NCBI RefSeq assembly: GCF_002127325.2
Contig: NC_035448.2
Span: forward strand, 117,631,426 to 117,695,425
Source: Helianthus annuus
Lineage: Eukaryota > Streptophyta > Magnoliopsida > Asterales > Asteraceae
Direction: 5' to 3'
DNA length: 64,000 nt
The position numbers and the translations under genes were made by a program. Below the pieces are notes generated by a model. It was not told the DNA's origin. It did no database searches and saw only the letters and a program-made list of their open reading frames with translations. Numbering within the stretch: position 1 is the first letter of the stretch; each line of letters begins with the position of its first letter. Below, piece by piece: positions 46,258-57,984 of the stretch.

Positions 46258-47340
46258 ATACTTACTATACTATATTATAAAGCATTTCCCCAAGGACTTC
46301 TTAAAAATTAAGAGGTACAAGAAGAAATGCTTATTATACAACACACATTGCATAGATTAATTAAGTGTGGGGGTAAAGTTGTCTTTTTTCCATAGGGACT
46401 TCTTAAAAATTTTAAGGTACAAGTACAAATGTTTAGTATACAACATATTAATGTATATTAATTTCATTTTGGGGGTGAATTTGTCTTTCTAACACCATCA
46501 TGAATTTATTATAGAGGAAGCTAATTCATACCCAGTTTATACAAAGGAAGTCAAGAGTTTTATGATCATTGAAGGAAATTAAAAAAAAGAGTTTCTCTTT
46601 TATTATTAAAAGGGTATATGAACTAGAAAAAACATATAAATATGTAACTGCATACGAGAATGGAGGGTTTCAAATAAGCAATTAGTGTGTGTATAATGTA
46701 ATCATTTAATTTAATTAAAACCCATAACTCACGTTATATTTTTGAAGGCAACCATGGGTTACACATCAATGCACATTTAATAATCATTTAACTAAAACCC
46801 ATAACTCACTTTATTCTTTTCTCTACGTTATATTTTTGAAGGCAACCATGGGTTGCACATCAATGCACATTTAATAATATAATGATAATAATCAAAACAC
46901 ACATCAATTCTCGTGGGTTACATTTTCATCCTGGATGCTTTATAAACTGTCCTAGAAAGTGAACTCGCTTTAAGCAAGAGTGTGTGAGCCCCATGTTTTT
47001 ATACATGGTGGGTGTGATGAATCATGATCCATCATTGAAGCAACAATCTGGAGAGCTTTTGAAGTTGTGTAGCTTAAATTATTCAGATTCATTTTTTATT
47101 CCAACTGCAAGCTTACAAGAACTATCCGGAGGTGATAGCTCTTTTATGATCCCATTCAAGAGTTGGGCACATGCAAAGATGATTACTTTACAAAAGTTTT
47201 TTAATTCATTCAGTTACATATTTGTGTTTTTAATTTCGTATCATGTTTAAGTCTATAATTTTGCTTTGCTCATAATTAAGTTTTTGTCTAGATTGGTCAG
47301 AGTGATTGATTGTTGAGAAGACAGAAGTAGTGTCATTTGT
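46258..47340. other. Unassigned insertion in copy C, possibly Helitron-like
   Basis: It begins near TCTATACTTCTATAC and TACTATACTATATTATAAAG, a start often seen in plant Helitrons, and ends near a CTAG (about 47290), but I see no 3' hairpin, so the call is weak. Contains a degenerate tandem pair (GACTTCTTAAAAATT at about 46297 and 46399) and a second pair (TTTTTGAAGGCAACCATGGG at about 46737 and 46837). The open frame 46984-47250 has no recognised domain. Confidence 0.3.
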
Positions 47341-49583
47341 TTGAAGAGACATGGTAAGACTTGTTTCGAACTTCTACAGAAAAGGAAACCGGATCTATCT
47401 TTTCTAGAACCTTTTGGCGGTCCATGCACTATGATTGAGCCGGATGGAAAGTTTGGCGCTAAAGCTATCGAGGGTTTCTTCCTTGGATATGCTACTCCTA
47501 ATTTTCGCGTATGGAATCTGGCTACCAAAAAGATTGAGCTATGGAGTGAAGTAAGGGTTCAATGGTATACTAGTTCTGTTAGAGCTCCGGGTGATCCTTG
47601 GATGTTCGACTACGATGGGCTATTCGACTCCTTTAATCTGCCAACCTTTGACGAAGATTCTGCAGCGGCTAGAATGTTATTTGATAGTGACAACGCTGCT
47701 AGCTCGCCATTGGTTAGACCCATTATTGTTAACCCCCAAGGTTCTAATTCGGTTAACAACACGGTTCAAAATGAGGTATTTGAAGATACTACTGAGTACA
47801 ATGAGTCATCAGAAGATGATGAATATCTTGATGCTACTGAAGGGACTTCAGCTCCAGTTGCTCCTACTCAGGGCACCTCTGTTGAAACTCCTCATGTGCA
47901 GGATGTTGATGTGCAGGATATTAACAATTTGGGTATTAATGCTCGTGTTCCTGAAAATCCTAAAATGAGGATTCATGATACCCATCCACAGCAGAATATC
48001 ATAGGACATGTCCAACGCGGGGTGCAGACGTGTAATCAGCTGAGAAACAACCAGAATAATGCTGGTTTGTATTCAGCCATTAGAGAATCTGGTCTTCAAA
48101 ATGATTGGTCCTTCGCGTGTTACATTTCACAAGAAGAACCGAAATCTTGGAAAGAAGCCTTAAAGGATAATTCTTGGGTTGAAGCAATGCAAGAGGAACT
48201 ACAACAGTTCCAGAACTGGGTGTTTGGACACTTGTTGAAAAACCCGACAACTACAAGAAAATTGGCACCAGTTGGGTTTACAAGTGCAAAAAGGATGATC
48301 GTGGAGTGGTGAATCGCAACAAGGCGAGATTGGTTATTCAGGGCTTTCGTCAAATCGAAGGCATTGATTATAATGAGGTTTATGCACCAGTTGGTTGCTC
48401 GTCTGGAGGCTAATCAGATCTTTCTAGCTTATGCTTCTTTTAAAGGATTCAAAGTCTACCAGATGGACGTCAAAAGCGCATTCTTGCATGGCATTGTTGA
48501 AGAAGAGGTGTATGTCGAACAACCTCCAGGTTTCAAAGATCCTATCCATCCCGATCGGGTCTGGTTGCTCAACAAAGCTCTCTACGGGTTACATCAAGCA
48601 CCGAGGGCTTGGTACGCAACTTTATCTACTTATCTGCTGGAGAACGGTTTTCGACGGGGTCTTATCGACTGTACTCTTTTCATCAAGGAACAGGATGGTG
48701 ATTTGTTGTTGGTACAGGTATACGTTCATGATATCATTTTTGGTTCTACTATCGATATTTTGTGCAGGCAATTTGAACGTGTTAAGCAGGAGAAGTTTGA
48801 AATGAGTGCAATGGGAGAGATGAATTTCTTTTTGGGCCTAAATATGTTGGTGACATCTTGAGCCGATTCCAGATGTCTGAAGCAACGCCCATTGGTACCC
48901 CACTTCCGACTAATCACGGGATTACTCCGGACTTGAAGGGTGAAAGTGTCAACTCTTCTTATTATCGCGCTATGATCGGATCACTCATGTATCTCACAGC
49001 ATCGAGGCCTGACATCATGTATCCAACGTGCCTGCTTGCAAGATATCAAGCAAACCCAAAAGCATCTCATCTTGGATCTGTTAAGAGGATTTTCCGCCAT
49101 CTGAAGGGAAGCCCGGACACCGGTCTCTGGTACCCTAAGGATGATAGTCTTGACTTGGTTGCTTTTAGTGATTCAGATTTCGACGGATGCAAAATAGATG
49201 GCAAATCCACAACGGCTGGATGTCAATTCTTGGGAAGTCGCTTAGTCACGTGGCAGTGCAAGGAGCAAACTTGTGTCGCTACATCAACTTGTGAAGTTGA
49301 ATACATTGCTGCCTCAAGTTGTTGCTCTCAAGTTCTGTGGATTCAGCAACAAATGCGCGACTACGGTTTTGAATTCCTATCTACCTTTATTTTTGTTGAT
49401 AATAATGCTGCTTTATCTATCATTAGAAATCCTGTCCAACACTCCAAAACCAAACACATCGAAATTAAGTATCACTTCATACGTGATTGTTTTGACAAAA
49501 GATTAATCGATGTTGTTAAAATCCATACTGATGAACAGCATGCTGACCTGTTGGTCAATGGTATTAAGGTGAAACAAGAGTAA
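47341..49583 (+). pseudogene. Broken Copia pol fragment (integrase end, RT, RNase H)
   Basis: It starts inside the integrase C-terminal region ([20 protein letters not shown]) and ends at the conserved VKQE stop at 49581-49583. Frame breaks near 48215 and 48390, a deletion of about 45 bp near 48838 and loss of about 36 bp near 49550. The RT box reads YVHD instead of YVDD. It is more diverged from Copia-1 than Copia-2 is, so it belongs to another family. No LTR of its own is visible; 49584-49735 is its 3' non-coding start with a TTTTAGGGGGAG tract. Confidence 0.88.
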
Positions 49584-49735
49584 ACCTCTTTCGGCTGATC
49601 GTTTTTGTAACTATTTTCTTAAACGTCAAAAATCCAAAAAGATTTTCAGTTTACTTAACTTTTCGCATTTTAGGGGGAGAAATTTCAGAAAATACAAAAA
49701 CATGTAAAAAAAATTGAAAAATCAAAAATCTTCAT

Positions 49736-50699
49736 TTATTTTTTAGAGTAATCATTTTGACGCTAACTTTTGGCTTTAGTGTATGCTTTCAAATTGGTAA
49801 CATATATATTGCACTCCCCTTAATACATTCTCTTTCTATCTGTGAAGTTTGGTGATCTTGCTACCCAAATTAGAATGTCATATAAGTTATCTATGCTTAT
49901 ATTTTTTTCTGAAGGGTATTAGACCCATTACCTCTTCCTATATATCTAAAAACCTATTTTTCAACAATTAAGCAGACGTATCTTGTCCAAAGAACCGTCC
50001 ACAACCCTAATTGGTGATGGTCATTTAAAATGTTAGAGGAAAAGAGGCAACGGATCTCAGGGTAAACCTTCAATCTCGTTTGCTGTTATTGTTGTTACGA
50101 GATTTCCATTTTGGTATTATCATAAGCTTTCCATTTTCTTACTTGTATTTGGTTCAATCATGCAGGGAACTGAAAAAGGTACATGTTAACTAATCATAAC
50201 ATGTTGATTGCTCAAAGCGGTAATGGTTTTTGAAAATAGCTAGTTAGATAATTTTTTGTAGAAATTTTGTAATGTAAATTAATGGTTATTGTTTCATTTT
50301 CGTGTTCAATTTGATTAGTAACAACCTCCACCCAATTATGTTTTGTTCCGTCTTTGGCAAATTTTTCACAAAGGCTCCGGCATAGGCATTAGCGGCGATC
50401 AATGTTGCCACTATTGAACATTCGCCGCATGTAATAGTGGTGACATCATTAACGGCCACATATGTCGCCAACATTGCTCTAAATCCGAGTAGTGACATGC
50501 ACAATCATAAATACTTATTTCTCTTTTGGTTATTTAATCAGTTGTGTCTTTTCTAGACCTCTTTAATTCCCATGGTCGACAACCCTTATCGGTAAGCTTC
50601 ATTGCCAGTGTTATATTATAGGAAACATACAACGCACTGGCGATGGGATCTCAGGCAAAGCTTTCTTTAATTCTTGTTTCTTTGCTTCTATTTTCATTA
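49736..50699 (+). repeat. Tandem unit copy C, right part
   Basis: Small exon ATG at 50030 (GTTAGAGGAAAAGAGGCAAC), the blocks CAACCTCCACCCAATTATG and CATTCGCCGCATG, and ATTATAGGAAACATACAACG near 50612, ending at the 9-bp target duplication TTTTCATTA (50691-50699) of the Mutator-like element. The TNP1-like exon is deleted here. Confidence 0.65.
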
Positions 50700-50750
50700 G
50701 GCTCTCACTATTTGCACACCAAGGCAGGCTATCTGCACAATTAGGGTTTA

Positions 50751-50922
50751 CATACGCTGCGTATTGACCAATACGCAGCGTATAGGGTTACCTAAATACG
50801 CTGCGTATTGACCAATACGCAGCGTATATAAGTGGTAGGTACACGACCAGACAGTCAAACCTAGTACCATGTCAAATCAGTCTATCATAGGGTGCGTATT
50901 GATCAATACGCACCGTATTGAC
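50751..50922. repeat. Left cluster of TACGCTGCGTA hairpins
   Basis: ACGCTGCGTATTGACC with its complement occurs at about 50754-50785 and 50801-50826; GTGCGTATTGATCAATACGCAC lies at about 50890-50914, itself nested in GTCAAATCAGTCT ... AGACTGATTTGAC. A half-copy is at about 50994. Confidence 0.9.
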
Positions 50923-51141
50923 AGACTGATTTGACCCTGATACGATGTTGTCCAGGGCACGTGAATAAAGTAATACGGTGAGTAGAGACCAATACGCTGC
51001 GTATTGACATGTCAGCTGAAAGTCTATTTATCCCTCCATTCATATCTGTTACCCATCACCCGACAATTCAATATACCGTGCTTTCCTTTTCATCTTCTTC
51101 TTCAGTAAAGAATTGTTAGTTTTTGGTTCAATCTTGTTAAA

Positions 51142-51740
51142 ATGTCATCATTTTGGAAGGATAATTATTTCGGTAATCGCTATTCTAACGACACATGGGG
51201 ATCAAATGCTGCCAATGAGGAGGAGGAGGTTGTGTCTGCAGTCCCTGTTGATCAAAAAACAAAGTTGCCAGACTTGAACAAGACTCCCACTCCACCTGTT
51301 GATGAACCAAATTACCCGGCGCATCAAGTGTGTCCAGATTACGGATACGGGTATGAATCTCCGTACGTGCAACAAAGTGGATACGGTGCTGAGAATGCAC
51401 CTGTTGATGAACCATATTACCCGACGTAGCAATCGTATCCGGGTTATGGGGTATACGGGGATGAAGGTGGATACGGAAGTTACATTGGATACGGTGGTGA
51501 AGGTGGATACGGGGTTGAAGGTGGTTACAGTGGATATGGGGGCTACGGTGAATACAGTGGATACGATAGATATGGGGTGATGGTGGTTACAGTGGATACG
51601 GGGGCTACGGTGGATACAGTGCATACGATAGATCTGGGGATGAAGGTGGATACGAAGAACATGGTGGATATGGTTATGAGCCCCGTAACACATCACTTTA
51701 TGAACCATCTACCCCGGGCAATCCATTTCAAGTAAATGAG
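51142..51740 (+). pseudogene. Exon 1 of the MULE transposase gene, Gly/Tyr-rich
   Basis: Opens MSSFWKDNYFGNRYSNDTWG and becomes a Gly/Tyr-rich low-complexity region (repeats of GGYGVEGGY and SGYGGYG type), ending FQVNE at a splice donor (GAG/GTAACA, 51740/51741). Two lesions: an in-frame TAG at 51427-51429 and the loss of one base near 51570, after which the Gly/Tyr pattern continues in another frame. Such low-complexity segments are usually disordered; their role in a transposase is unknown to me. Confidence 0.6.
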
Positions 51741-51934
51741 GTAACACATTAAAATAATTATTGTTATTATTATTATAATTATAATTGTTATTATTATTAT
51801 TATTATTGTTAAAAATAATATAATTATAATAATTATTATTATTGTTATTATTGTTAAAATACTATAATTATAATTATTATTATTATTATTGTTATTATTA
51901 TTATTATTGTTATTTTTATTATTATTGTTAAAAA

Positions 51935-51980
<46 letters not shown>

Positions 51981-52330
51981 TAAAATTTTATTCTTTTTAT
52001 AATAATAATCTAGTTAGTCTAGTTAACACAAATAATTATAAGATTTAGTAAATAAACAAGTTAAGAAAGTTAAGTTAATAAACTATTTATTTTTCTTTTC
52101 TAAATAAATAAATTAATAAAAAATATTTTAAATAAATTAGTATTGTAAATAAATAAAAGAATCATGAAATTGATTTTTAGTTAAAATGGTTAGTTTAAAC
52201 CTAACTTAGTTAGTTAAATCATAGTTATATCCTAACTAGGTTAGCATTTAATACAAGGGACCACTAACTGAGTTAGAGAACTCAGTTAGAGAACTCAGTT
52301 AGTCCAGTTAAGTGCCAAAAACAATAAAAA

Positions 52331-52426
52331 GGGGGGTTCCTCTTTAAGGAACCGGCCCCTAACCGGTTTCGAACTCACGACCTCTCGTACACAAAGCAAC
52401 GCACTAACCACTCGGCCGGGAATGCC
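52331..52426 (-). repeat. tRNA-derived SINE-like sequence (left copy)
   Basis: Minus strand has an A-box-like CCGAGTGGTTAGTGCG and a B-box-like GTGAGTTCGAAAC, then GGGGCCGGTTCCTTAAAGAG. The tail matches the right copy at 61744-61850. Not a functional tRNA: no acceptor stem pairing is visible. Confidence 0.6.
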
Positions 52427-52507
52427 ACATCCGTTTATTTATGGAAACAATTACTATTTATGCTCGATTTCGCATCCTTCCATTTATGCTCTATAATTAT
52501 TATTACA

Positions 52508-52797
52508 CTTTGGTCCCTGAAGTTTCAAATTTTACAAAAATAGTCCCTCAAGTTTCGAAAATTAACAAAAATAGTCCCTGAATTTTCGAAAATTGACAAA
52601 AATAGTCCCTGAAGTTTTGAAAATTGACAAAAATGGTCCCTGAAGTTTCGAAAATTGATAAAAATGGTCCCTGAAGTTTCGAAAATTGACAAAAATAGTC
52701 CCTGAATTTTTGAAAATTGACAAAAACGGTCCCTGAAGTTTCAAAATTGACAAAAAATAGTCCCTGAAGTTTCGAAAATTGCCACAAATGGTCCCTG
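52508..52797. repeat. 31-bp minisatellite, about 10 copies
   Basis: Unit of the form GGTCCCTGAAGTTTCGAAAA plus TTGACAAAAAT, with substitutions between copies. A second array of about 8 copies lies at 61866-62100. Confidence 0.92.
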
Positions 52798-52934
52798 TAC
52801 TGTTCAGTTAAGTATGCTAACTGAGTTAGTGTTTAAAGAAGAAATCTTTATATGAAAGTTAACCTTGTTAAACCATTCTGTTAAAATAGTTTCAATAATG
52901 ACCATATTAGTACCTGAAGTATGAGTTTCAATTA

Positions 52935-53016
<82 letters not shown>

Positions 53017-53147
53017 GTTATTATTATTATTATTGTTATTATTATTATTATTGTCTTTTTGACACAAATGGTCCCTGAAGTTTCGATAACCATATTAGTA
53101 TCTGAAGTATGAGTTTCAATTATATTATTATTATTATTATTATTTTT

Positions 53148-53228
<81 letters not shown>

Positions 53229-53256
53229 GTAACTTTTTTTAGCGTTTCATGTCTCT

Positions 53257-54307
53257 ATGTCTCTAACTGATTTGAAGAATTGGGTACAAGAAACGGGAAA
53301 GGAGTATGGTTACGTAATTGTTACCCGCCGATCAAAAAATATTGGCGGTACTACTGGGATGGTATGGCTTGTGTGCGACCGTAGTGATGAACACCGTAGT
53401 AAAGCAACAGTTAGGAAAGCTGGTAACAAAAAAATCGGCTGCCCATTTTCGTTACTCGCCATCCAGGACGTGACGAATGACACGTGGGAGTTAAAAGTGG
53501 ACTGTGCGAACCATAACCACGAACCTACGACGAGTCTGTTGGGCCACGCTTTTGTGAGAAGATTTACTAAAGCCGAATACAAGCTAGTGGAGCAGCTAAC
53601 TGCTCAAAACATGGAGCCATGTATCATATTTCAAACCCTAAGAAAGCAGTTCCCCGACAGCCTGCACGTTCAGAAAGACGTGCAAAATGCGGTACAAAAA
53701 ATTAGAGCGACAATAATGGACGGAAAGAATCCTATTCAGGCACTGGAAAGCCTGCTGCATGACCGCCGATTCATTTACGACACCCGACAGGATCCCAAAA
53801 CAGATGTCGTAACAGAGATTTTCTTTGTTCATCCTTATTCAATCACTATGTGGCGTGCATTCCCGCACGTGATGTTGATCGACGCGACCTACAAAACAAA
53901 CCCCTACAACATGCCATTTGTCCAGGTTGTGGGTATGACGTCGACTGGGAAGTCTTTTTGTATCGCACATGCCGTTATTTGTAAAGAACGAAGGGGTAAC
54001 TACGTGTGGGTGCTTGAGCGGATCAAGTCAATATTGCATGAATGTATGATGCCGCGTGTGATAGTCACGGATAGGGAGCTTGCCCTAATTAACGCGTGTT
54101 CTAAAGTATTCCCGAACGCAACCAGGCTTCTATGCCACTTTCACATCCAACAAAATATAGCTAGAAAGTGCAAGAAAGGGTTCGATAAAGAAGATTGGGG
54201 GAAATTTATGTCGTACTGGCGGACATTGTGCGAATCTTCATCAGAGCCCATGTACAAGTACAACTTGGAGAAAATGTATAACCGACTCGTGGTTGCCAAC
54301 CGAGAAA
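53257..54307 (+). pseudogene. Exon 2: FAR1-type zinc finger and MULE transposase core
   Basis: Zinc-finger part of FAR1/WRKY-GCM1 type (CDRSDEHRSK ... GCPF ... DCANHNHEP) in the first 90 residues, then the MULE transposase: first catalytic Asp in LIDATYK (53881-53883, residue 209 of this exon frame), second in VIVTDREL (54070-54072, residue 272), then the CHFHIQQNIARKC element. The exon proper should start at 53243 after the acceptor. An 8-bp tandem duplication of ATGTCTCT (53249-53256/53257-53264) shifts the frame; removal of one copy would restore register with exon 1. It ends GAGAAA/GTAAGT (54307/54308). From the internal Met at 53257 the core could still be translated. Confidence 0.9.
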
Positions 54308-54389
54308 GTAAGTGTTCCTTCAACAAACGACTCACCCAATCTATTATATTTCACACACGCTTTTACATTTCATTATTTTATTTTTGCAG

Positions 54390-54830
54390 GTGTCTATGAT
54401 TACGTCTACGAAAACTGGCTCAAAGACTATAAAGAAATGTTCGTTTATGCGTGGACCGATAAGTGTCGCAACTTTGGTCAGCGCACCACCAACAGAGTTG
54501 AGAGCCAGCACGCAAATTTAAAAAGATACATTACGCGCGGGAGTTCATTGGAGCGAATAGCAAGATACATCATTGATATAGTTGAAACTCAGTACGATGA
54601 AATACAAAAAAGTTTCACTGAGAGCATCGAAAAAACGATGAACCACCACAGACACCGAATGTTGGACAACCTTCGTGGAAAGGTTTCCCATGAAGCACTT
54701 GATTTGCTGGAAAAAGAGCTACTGAGGAAGATGGATGTGTTGCGGAAACTTAACGCATCATGTGGTTGCCATATGTGGCTTAGCAAAGGATTGCCGTGTG
54801 CTTCTAGGCTGGAAAACTACAAACGTACAG
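54390..54830 (+). pseudogene. Exon 3: end of DDE domain and SWIM-like motif
   Basis: Acceptor TTTTTGCAG at 54389, donor CGTACAG/GTAAAA at 54830. Contains the catalytic Glu in TTNRVESQHANLK (54500-54502), a helical region and CGCHMWLSKGLPCAS. In SWIM fingers of this family the last Cys is usually followed by a His two residues on; here it is Ser, so the zinc site is changed or degenerate. In phase with exon 2 and with exon 4. Confidence 0.87.
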
Positions 54831-54912
54831 GTAAAAAATATTAAAACCACAAACCTTTTGTTATTTTGTACGATTTAGCTGTTTCTCGCACTGTATTAAC
54901 TTAACTGTGCAG

Positions 54913-55196
54913 GGCGTATAATACAACTCGACGAGATAGATGTATTCTGGCGTAAGCTTGACTTGCTCCCGTGCAAACTGGTAGATGAGGAGGTCGATAT
55001 TATAGCAGAGCTCAATAATGTGCGGCAACATTTAGAGGCGCAGTCCCCCGTTCAGCAAAAGAGTATGCTTTCAAAGATAAAAGCGGTCTTCACCCCGAAA
55101 TCGTCAACCAAGAAACCACCGATCGTCCAGCAAAATACTCGCGGTCGGCCTACATCAAAGAAAGTACAAGAAAGGCTAGATGAAGCTGCGAAGTAG
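54913..55196 (+). pseudogene. Exon 4, linker between transposase and OTU domain
   Basis: Acceptor TGTGCAG at 54912. Reads IIQLDEIDVFWRKLDLLPCK, continues with a charged region and ends at TAG 55194-55196. The stop lies in a 17-bp tandem duplication (GAAGCTGCGAAGTAGAC; repeats start at 55182 and 55199). Since 17 bp also shifts the frame, the linker continues in the OTU frame when one copy is ignored. Without the duplication transposase and OTU would be one polypeptide. Confidence 0.8.
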
Positions 55197-55198
55197 AC

Positions 55199-56077
55199 GA
55201 AGCTGCGAGATACAGCTCCTATGGCGAGGACAGCAACGTAATTACCGCTTCCCCCAAACATAGGTACGATTTACCCCGACACAGCTCATACGGACCGTCA
55301 GAGGGCTGTCGTGGAACTGGTTCGTTTGTGAAGTCTGAAAAACCTAAAAGGCAACCAAACAGTTCAACAAGTTCTAAAAAGAAGGAGACGCGGGATGATA
55401 AGGTTTTTCCATTAATAAAGGGGGACGAGCACTTGTTATGCATTAAGAGGTTTAAGAATCAAATTCCATCAGAGTTTCGCTCTTACATATCGCGTATACA
55501 AGATGTGACCCCAGACGGTCATTGTGGGTATAGGTCTGTGGCTGTCGGGTTAGGTTTTACGGAACACGCATGGCCCAATATTCGAAGAGATTTACTACTG
55601 GAGATTAACCATAACAAACCGCGTTGGGAGCATGTATTCGAAACATATAACGAAGGAGACTTTAAACGAATACGTAAGAGCATCGAATGGCATTCAGTGA
55701 AAGGGTGCGATGAAAGTCACTGGATGGAAATGCCCCAGGTAGGGCTTCTCGTAGCGCAAAGGTATAATATTGTCCTCCACGTGCTAAGCATTGAATGGAG
55801 CTCTACCATCTTCCCATTAACGGATGCCCCACTAGATCCACGACCTCAAGCGATAACGCTTGTACATGTTCACGGGGGACACTTCATACATGCTAAGTTG
55901 GAAGGAGACTACCCCATGCCTTTAGTGAACCCGTTGTGGTCGGCACATCGATCAATAGCTGCGAAACGGTGGGAAGAAATGTATAGACCGCGGTTAGAGC
56001 ACTACTACGAGTTAATGCATCCTAAATCAGACCGAGACAAAGACAGAGAACCGAGTATAAATGAAATCGAAGATTAA
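55199..56077 (+). pseudogene. OTU-type cysteine protease domain of the MULE protein
   Basis: The frame is open from the duplication and reads through a Ser/Lys-rich linker to the OTU domain: catalytic Asp-Cys in TPDGHCGYRSVA (Asp 55514-55516, Cys 55523-55525) and the His in VHGGHFIHAK (55880-55882). It ends at TAA 56075-56077. OTU proteins are deubiquitinase-like cysteine proteases. In plant MULEs this fusion is known from annotations of related proteins, but its job is not established. The catalytic residues are all present, so the domain is structurally intact. A separate protein from the Met at 55328 is possible but its expression would need its own promoter. Confidence 0.88.
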
Positions 56078-56563
56078 CTGGAAACTTGTATTTTTGTAAA
56101 TTGTAGAACTTTTTTAATTTATAAAGTTTGTATCATTTTTAATTTTTTATAATATATTCATAATTTTTGTATTATTTATCAAAGGAAAACACAAAAAAAA
56201 TTAAAAAAAATGGAACTTTATATACGCTGCGTAGGGATCCCTACGCAGCGTATGTAGTGCAAAGGACAATAAAGCCCCTGTTTTTGGCTCTGTATTGCCT
56301 CAACATAAGGGCAAAAGAGTAAAATGAGCATTGTCAAAAGCAGCGTATGGATCCATACGCTGCGTATGTAAAAGGCGGACAATTTCCCCCCAAACCAAAA
56401 TTTCAAAACCTTTACATGTTAAACTACTATTTTGCCCTTGTGTTTGGGGCAATACGAGGCTAGCTGTAAGGGTAAAAATGTCATTTTACAACTTTTTCTA
56501 CGCTGCGTATGGATCTCTACGGAGCCTTTGTTTCAGGATAATAATAATAATAATAATAATAAC

Positions 56564-56642
<79 letters not shown>

Positions 56643-57984
56643 CATGGCAGCGTAGAGATCCATACGCCGCCCCTTGGCCTTCGTAAATGACTTTTTTACC
56701 CTTATTGTCAGCCTCGTATTGCCCCAAAACATAAGGGTAAAATGGTCAAATGGTTATCCTTATATGCTGCGTAGGGATCTCTACGCTGCGTAGAGGTACT
56801 GATTTAAATCAGGGAAATACCTACGCAGCTCTGTTCTTCCCCAAATCTTAATACACACAAAAACGCACAAAGAAGAGAGGCGACCAGGCTTATTCGACCG
56901 TATACGACCCGAATTCGAAGTATAAAACAGGTATTTGGTCAACCTATTCAAGTAATTATGATTTTTTTTTTGTATTTTATCCGTAAATTAGAAGTTTTTT
57001 AGGTAAGTTAGGGTTTGGTTAGTGATTAGGGTTTGGTTAAGCTTCTGTATGTATGATTTGTAATGGTATAGAGTTAAATGGAGGGTTTGTATATGGTAGG
57101 GGTTTGTATTATGAATCTGCTGGGTGGTGATGCCAATTGGAGGGTTTGTGTTAGGCCTGCAAGTCAATGTATCACGTACAGGGAAACAACAATTAGAAAC
57201 CGAAGTCCATGTTGTAACATTCACTATAATAGATAGGTGATCGATTTCTACATGTTTCCTGTTTACCAAGTGTTTTATTAACATATGTGCTTATTTGATT
57301 TCTTTTCATGTTATTCACAATCATAAACATAAAATCTCTGTATGAGTTCATAAGTGTGTAAGGCGCGTACGGGCTTAATCGAAACTAAGTCCGTCGTTAA
57401 ATATTTTAACGACGGGCTTAGTTTCGACGCTCGTTAGGCCCGTACGCGCCTTACGGACGACGTCGACTAAATAATAAAAAAAATATTATTTAGTCGACGT
57501 CGTCCGTAAGGCGCGTACGGGCCTAACGAGCGTCGAAACTAAGTCCGTCGTTAAATATTTTAACGACGGGCTTAGTTTCGACGCTCGTTAGGCCCGTACG
57601 CGCCTTACGGACGACGTCGACTAAATAATATTTTTTTATTATTTAGTCGACGTGGTCCATAAGGCGCGTACGGGCCTAACGAGCAACGACGGACTTAGTT
57701 TCGACGCTCGTTAGGCCCGTACGCGCCTTACGGACGACGTCGACTAAATAATAAAAAAAATATTATTTAGTCGACGTCGTCCGTAAGGCGCGTACGGGCC
57801 TAATGAGCGTCGAAACTAAGCCCTTCATTAAAATATTTTAACGACGGACTTAGTTTCGACGCTCGTTAGGCCCCTACGCGCCTTACGGACGACGTCGACT
57901 AAATAATATTTTAACGTCGACTAAATAATTAAAAAAATATCGTTGGTTTATCTAATAAATTTTTTGGTTTTCAGGACGAGAAAG
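56078..57984 (+). other. Region between the two MULE genes: hairpins, AAT microsatellite, 5' intron with palindrome array I
   Basis: TACGCTGCGTA-type hairpins at about 56222-56253 (a perfect 30-bp palindrome around GGATCC), 56338-56365, 56503, 56648 and 56765-56793. (AAT)n at 56538-56640. A possible 5' UTR exon ends at AAAACAG/GTATTTGG (about 56931); the acceptor TTTTCAG at 57974 precedes the coding exon. Array I (57358-57932) lies in this presumed intron. No promoter was identified with confidence. Confidence 0.6.
57358..57932. repeat. Palindrome array I (about 8 modules)
   Basis: Four inverted pairs of a module containing TCGTCCGTAAGGCGCGTACG and GGGCCTAACGAGCGTCGAAA. Plus and minus copies alternate and are joined by short AT centres (TTAAATATTTTAA, and AATAATAAAAAAAATATTATT). 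Confidence 0.95.

Larger units (their letters stand above)
51741..53242 (+). other. Intron 1 of the MULE gene with ATT microsatellites, SINE and 31-bp minisatellite
   Basis: Donor GTAACA, acceptor TTTTTTTAG/CG at 53242. Long (ATT)n tracts at about 51755-51980, 52932-53055 and 53122-53226. A tRNA-derived SINE-like piece in reverse (52331-52426). About ten copies of a 31-bp unit AAAAATAGTCCCTGAAGTTT at 52508-52797. No gene. Confidence 0.75.

Noticed and set aside
46258..47340. Firm Helitron call
   Set aside because: The 5' end is suggestive, but I see no 3' hairpin followed by CTRR with a T after it and no RepHel gene; kept only as a weak possibility.
52331..52426. Functional tRNA gene
   Set aside because: Box-like motifs are present but no acceptor stem or full cloverleaf can be formed; it fits a SINE better. 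The same applies to 61744-61850.
52804..53112. Poly-Asn, poly-Ile and poly-Tyr frames
   Set aside because: Translations of ATT/AAT microsatellites; the same holds for 56331-56732.
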